Shown one piece after another: positions 32,854-35,350 of a DNA stretch of 35,350 nt. Source of the stretch: Candidatus Aquabacterium excrementipullorum (GTDB lineage: Bacteria; Pseudomonadota; Gammaproteobacteria; Burkholderiales; Burkholderiaceae_C); assembly GCA_019112875.1 (NCBI GenBank), contig DXIO01000074.1:1-35350 (forward strand). The letters are read 5' to 3'. Every line of letters begins with the position of its first letter. The first letter of the stretch is position 1. The translations under genes were made by a program, and so were the position numbers. Below the pieces are notes generated by a model, which was not told the DNA's origin, did no database searches, and was given only the letters and a program-made list of their open reading frames with translations.

Positions 32854-34932
32854 ATGAACACCTCCAACTGGGTGCTGCCCACCGCCAAGGAAGAAGCGCG
32901 CGACGATAGCCTGGCGCAGGCCGATCCGCCCGTGCGCCTGGTGCGGCACGTGCTGCTGCCATCGGCCGTGTCGCTGGTGGCCGTGGTGCTGCTGTTCGTC
33001 TTCATCGCGGCGCATGGCCTGGGCCTGGCCGATGCCTCGCCTGCGGCAGGGCCGGGCTGGTACTCCGCGCCCTCCGATCAGGGCGCTCCGGTGGCCGCCA
33101 CTCCAGGCCCATCCGACCACGCCGCCCGCCTGCTGATGAACGTGGCCGGCGCCGGTGCGGCCACCGTGGCCCTGATGCTGGTGGTGATGTACGTGCGGGT
33201 GCGCGACGCCGAGGTGCGCATGCGGCGCGCCGACACGGCCCTGCGCCTGGCGGCCACGGCCTTCGAATCGCAGGATGCCATCATGGTGCTCGACGGACAG
33301 GGCCTGATCCTGCAGGTCAACCAGGCCTTCTGCGACATCACCGGCTACACCCGGCACGAGGTGCGGCGCCAGACGGTGCAGTTGCTGCAGACCGAGGCCA
33401 ACGAGCCCGGCCTGTACGAGGCCATCGGTGCGCAACTGGCCGAGCGCGGCCGCTGGGTGGGCGATCTGTGGAGCCGGCGCAAGAGCGGTGAAGTCTTTCC
33501 CAAGCGCCTGAGCCTGACGATGGTGCGCGCGGCCCATGGCGAGCCCGCCTATTGCGTCGGCAGCTTCATCGACATCACCGAGCACAGGCAGGCCGAGGCG
33601 CGCATCGAGCAACTGGCCTTCTTCGATCCACTGACGGGCTTGCCCAACCGGCGCCTGCTGCAGGACCGCCTGCAACAGGCCTTGCAGGAGTGCTCATTGA
33701 ATGGCCAGGCCGGCGCATTGCTGCTGATCGACCTGGACGAGTTCAAGGCGCTCAACGACACGCTGGGCCATGACATGGGCGACCGGCTGCTGCAGCAACT
33801 GGCCGCGCGCATGCAGGCCTGCCTGCGCGAGCGCGACACCCTGGCCCGCCTGGGCGGCGACGAGTTCGTCGTGGTGCTGCACCCGCTGAGCGCGCAGCCG
33901 CAGGAATCGGCCGCGCAGGCTCGCGAAGTGGGTGAGCGCCTGCTCAACGTGCTGGCCCGGCCTTGCCAGCTCGATGGCCACGAGCACCATAGCACCTGCA
34001 GCATCGGCGTGACGCTGTTCGGCGCCAGCCAGCCCGCCGCCAGCCTGGAAGAGCTGATGAAGCAGGCCGACCTGGCCATGTACGAAGGCAAGTCGGCTGG
34101 CCGCAATGCGTTGCGCTTTTTCGATCCAGCCATGCAGGCCGCCATCAGCCAGCGCACCGCCTTGGAAGCCGACATGCGGCGCGGGCTGCAGCGCGGCGAG
34201 TTCCTGCTGCACTTCCAGCCCCAGGTGTCCGACGATGGGCGGTTGCGCGGGGCTGAGGCCTTGGTGCGCTGGCACCATCCACAACGGGGCCTGGTGTCAC
34301 CGGGCGAGTTCATTCCGGTGGCCGAGCAATCCGGCCTGATCCTGCCCCTGGGTGATTGGGTTCTGTCGGCTGCCTGCCATCAATTGGCGGCCTGGGCGCG
34401 ACAACCGGCCCTGGCGCATCTGAGCCTGTCCGTCAACGTGAGTGTGCGGCAGTTCCATCAACCCGATTTCGTCGATCAGGTGGTGATGGCCTTGCAGCGC
34501 AGTGGCGCCAATCCGCGCAGGCTCAAGCTGGAACTGACGGAGAGCGTGCTGATCGACGATGTGGACGCCGTGGTCTCGCGCATGGGCGCGCTCAAGGCCT
34601 GCGGCGTGCGCTTCTCTTTGGATGATTTCGGCACGGGCTATTCATCGCTGGGCTACCTCAAGCGCCTGCCGCTGAGCCAGCTCAAGATCGACCAGTCCTT
34701 CGTGCGGCATGTGCTCAGCGACGCCAGTGATGCCGCCATTGCACGCACCATCGTCGCGCTGGCCGAGGCCTTGGGGCTCAGTGTGATCGCCGAAGGGGTG
34801 GAAACCGAGGCGCAGCGCGAGTTCTTGCGCCATCTGGGGTGCAACACCTACCAGGGTTATTTGTTCGGTCGGCCCATGCCCCTGAGCGAGTTCGAAACCA
34901 GCGCCCCGGCCTTGCAGACCTGCGAAGCCTGA
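32854..34932 (+). CDS. PAS-GGDEF-EAL c-di-GMP turnover protein
   Basis: This 692-residue protein can make or break the second messenger c-di-GMP. Membrane segments lie at about 36-54 and 97-115. A PAS domain spans about 130-250. The GGDEF domain (about 262-425) has DPLTGLPNRRLL and an intact GGDEF active site (RLGGDEFVVVL). The EAL domain (about 440-690) has the GAEALVRWHHP motif, LSVNVSVRQFHQPDF, DDFGTGYSSLGYL and AEGVETEAQ. Both halves look catalytically competent. I chose ATG 32854 (MNTSNWVL) because CAGGTG lies upstream; the frame is open to 32677, but the extra N-terminus has poor coding character. Confidence 0.94.
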   Translation: MNTSNWVLPTAKEEARDDSLAQADPPVRLVRHVLLPSAVSLVAVVLLFVFIAAHGLGLADASPAAGPGWYSAPSDQGAPVAATPGPSDHAARLLMNVAGAGAATVALMLVVMYVRVRDAEVRMRRADTALRLAATAFESQDAIMVLDGQGLILQVNQAFCDITGYTRHEVRRQTVQLLQTEANEPGLYEAIGAQLAERGRWVGDLWSRRKSGEVFPKRLSLTMVRAAHGEPAYCVGSFIDITEHRQAEARIEQLAFFDPLTGLPNRRLLQDRLQQALQECSLNGQAGALLLIDLDEFKALNDTLGHDMGDRLLQQLAARMQACLRERDTLARLGGDEFVVVLHPLSAQPQESAAQAREVGERLLNVLARPCQLDGHEHHSTCSIGVTLFGASQPAASLEELMKQADLAMYEGKSAGRNALRFFDPAMQAAISQRTALEADMRRGLQRGEFLLHFQPQVSDDGRLRGAEALVRWHHPQRGLVSPGEFIPVAEQSGLILPLGDWVLSAACHQLAAWARQPALAHLSLSVNVSVRQFHQPDFVDQVVMALQRSGANPRRLKLELTESVLIDDVDAVVSRMGALKACGVRFSLDDFGTGYSSLGYLKRLPLSQLKIDQSFVRHVLSDASDAAIARTIVALAEALGLSVIAEGVETEAQREFLRHLGCNTYQGYLFGRPMPLSEFETSAPALQTCEA

Positions 34933-34960
34933 GCCGGGGGCTGGTGGTCACCTCAGCACG

Positions 34961-35170
34961 TCAATGCTTGGCGCTGGTGCGCTTCTTCGCCGATGAACTG
35001 CGTGCCGGTACCTTGGCACCGGCCTGGCGCGCCTCGGACAAGCCGATCGCGATCGCCTGCTTGCGGCTCTTCACCGTCTTGCCGGACTTGCCGCTCTTGA
35101 GGCTGCCTTCCTTGTACTCGTGCATCACCTTGCCGACCTTGCCTGCGGCCTTTTCGCTGTACCTGGCCAT
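34961..35170 (-). CDS. small basic DUF6496-type protein
   Basis: This 69-residue protein is highly basic. It reads MARYSEKAAGKVGKVMHEYK, then GSLKSGKSGKTVKSRKQAIAIGLSEARQAG, ending in a Lys/Ser/Ala tail. This matches the small DUF6496 family, sometimes described as plasmid- or nucleoid-associated, but with no confirmed role. The lysine-rich composition and repeated KxGK pattern suggest nucleic acid binding. AAGGAG precedes the ATG at 35170 with good spacing. Confidence 0.82.
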   Translation of the reverse strand: MARYSEKAAGKVGKVMHEYKEGSLKSGKSGKTVKSRKQAIAIGLSEARQAGAKVPARSSSAKKRTSAKH

Positions 35171-35240
35171 GATGGGCTCCTTTCAGTCGGGCCCTCCATG
35201 GGCCCTCGGAGCCATCACGGCAAGCTGCGTTCCTGGCCGC

Positions 35241-35350
35241 TCAATGCGCCGGCGGAATGAACCAGTCCTTGATGAAGTGCAGCGCAGGCGTGTCGTTGAC
35301 CAGCAGCGGGCCGAAGGCCACGATGGACAGGCCCACCGTCATCACCGCCA
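35241..35350 (-). CDS. membrane protein, C-terminal part only
   Basis: The window ends inside this gene. The visible 35 residues read AVMTVGLSIVAFGPLLV then NDTPALHFIKDWFIPPAH, with a hydrophobic segment followed by a short polar tail. The stop is at 35241. The codon pattern is coding-like, but the family cannot be named from so little sequence. Confidence 0.55.
   Translation of the reverse strand, partial: AVMTVGLSIVAFGPLLVNDTPALHFIKDWFIPPAH

Overview
The window is GC-rich chromosomal DNA that most resembles a betaproteobacterium of the order Burkholderiales (Comamonadaceae or Sphaerotilaceae-like). The evidence is the protein sequences: the GroES/GroEL pair, a beta-proteobacterial-type porin fragment, a c5-type cytochrome with CAACH, a PEP-CTERM protein, a rhombosortase-like protease and several c-di-GMP, chemotaxis and sensor proteins. 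Genus assignment is inference. There is one tRNA gene, tRNA-Arg(CCG). I see no complete insertion sequence, prophage or CRISPR array.

Layout. (1) 59-1572: a DUF3592-type membrane protein and an unrecognised multi-pass membrane protein, both on the minus strand. (2) 1852-12636: a partial type VI secretion (T6SS) locus. tssA is on the plus strand and faces a long minus-strand operon that reads M15 peptidase, PAAR tip protein, a 512-residue membrane protein, tssM, tagF and an OmpA-family protein. A divergent gene at 11638 encodes an unknown membrane-anchored protein with a four-cysteine tail. Sheath, tube, baseplate, ATPase, TssJ/K/L and VgrG genes are not here, so the rest of the machine must lie elsewhere. 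(3) 12679-13345: a scar where the tail of an NtrC-type activator gene is fused to the middle of a porin gene. (4) 13337-14514: a rhombosortase-like protease coupled to a heme oxygenase. (5) 14644-16888: groES-groEL with a perfect CIRCE operator and a strong terminator.

(6) 16915-18876: an ECF sigma factor, its RskA-like anti-sigma factor and a DUF3455 exported protein. (7) 18934-22533: purU, an NTF2/SnoaL-like protein, a YheT-type hydrolase, a DUF2946-like protein and a membrane-anchored cytochrome c. (8) 22714-25507: tRNA-Arg, a frameshifted small gene, a chemoreceptor, and a remnant of a PQQ-dependent membrane dehydrogenase. (9) 25543-27935: an SDR gene divergent from a LysR regulator, then a Tat-type exported nicotinamidase homologue. 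(10) 27945-31615: a GAF histidine kinase and an ABC exporter. (11) 31616-35350: a PEP-CTERM protein behind a Fur-like palindrome, a GGDEF-EAL protein, a small basic DUF6496 protein and the end of a membrane protein that runs off the window.

The most notable observations are: a CCCC-N6/7-GGGG element in the intergenic regions before tssA, before the T6SS operon and before the PEP-CTERM gene, which could be a shared operator; an M15 peptidase and an unrecognised 512-residue protein built into the T6SS operon; a possible Fur-controlled exosortase substrate; and three separate gene remnants at 12.7-13.3, 22.9-23.2 and 25.3-25.5 kb.
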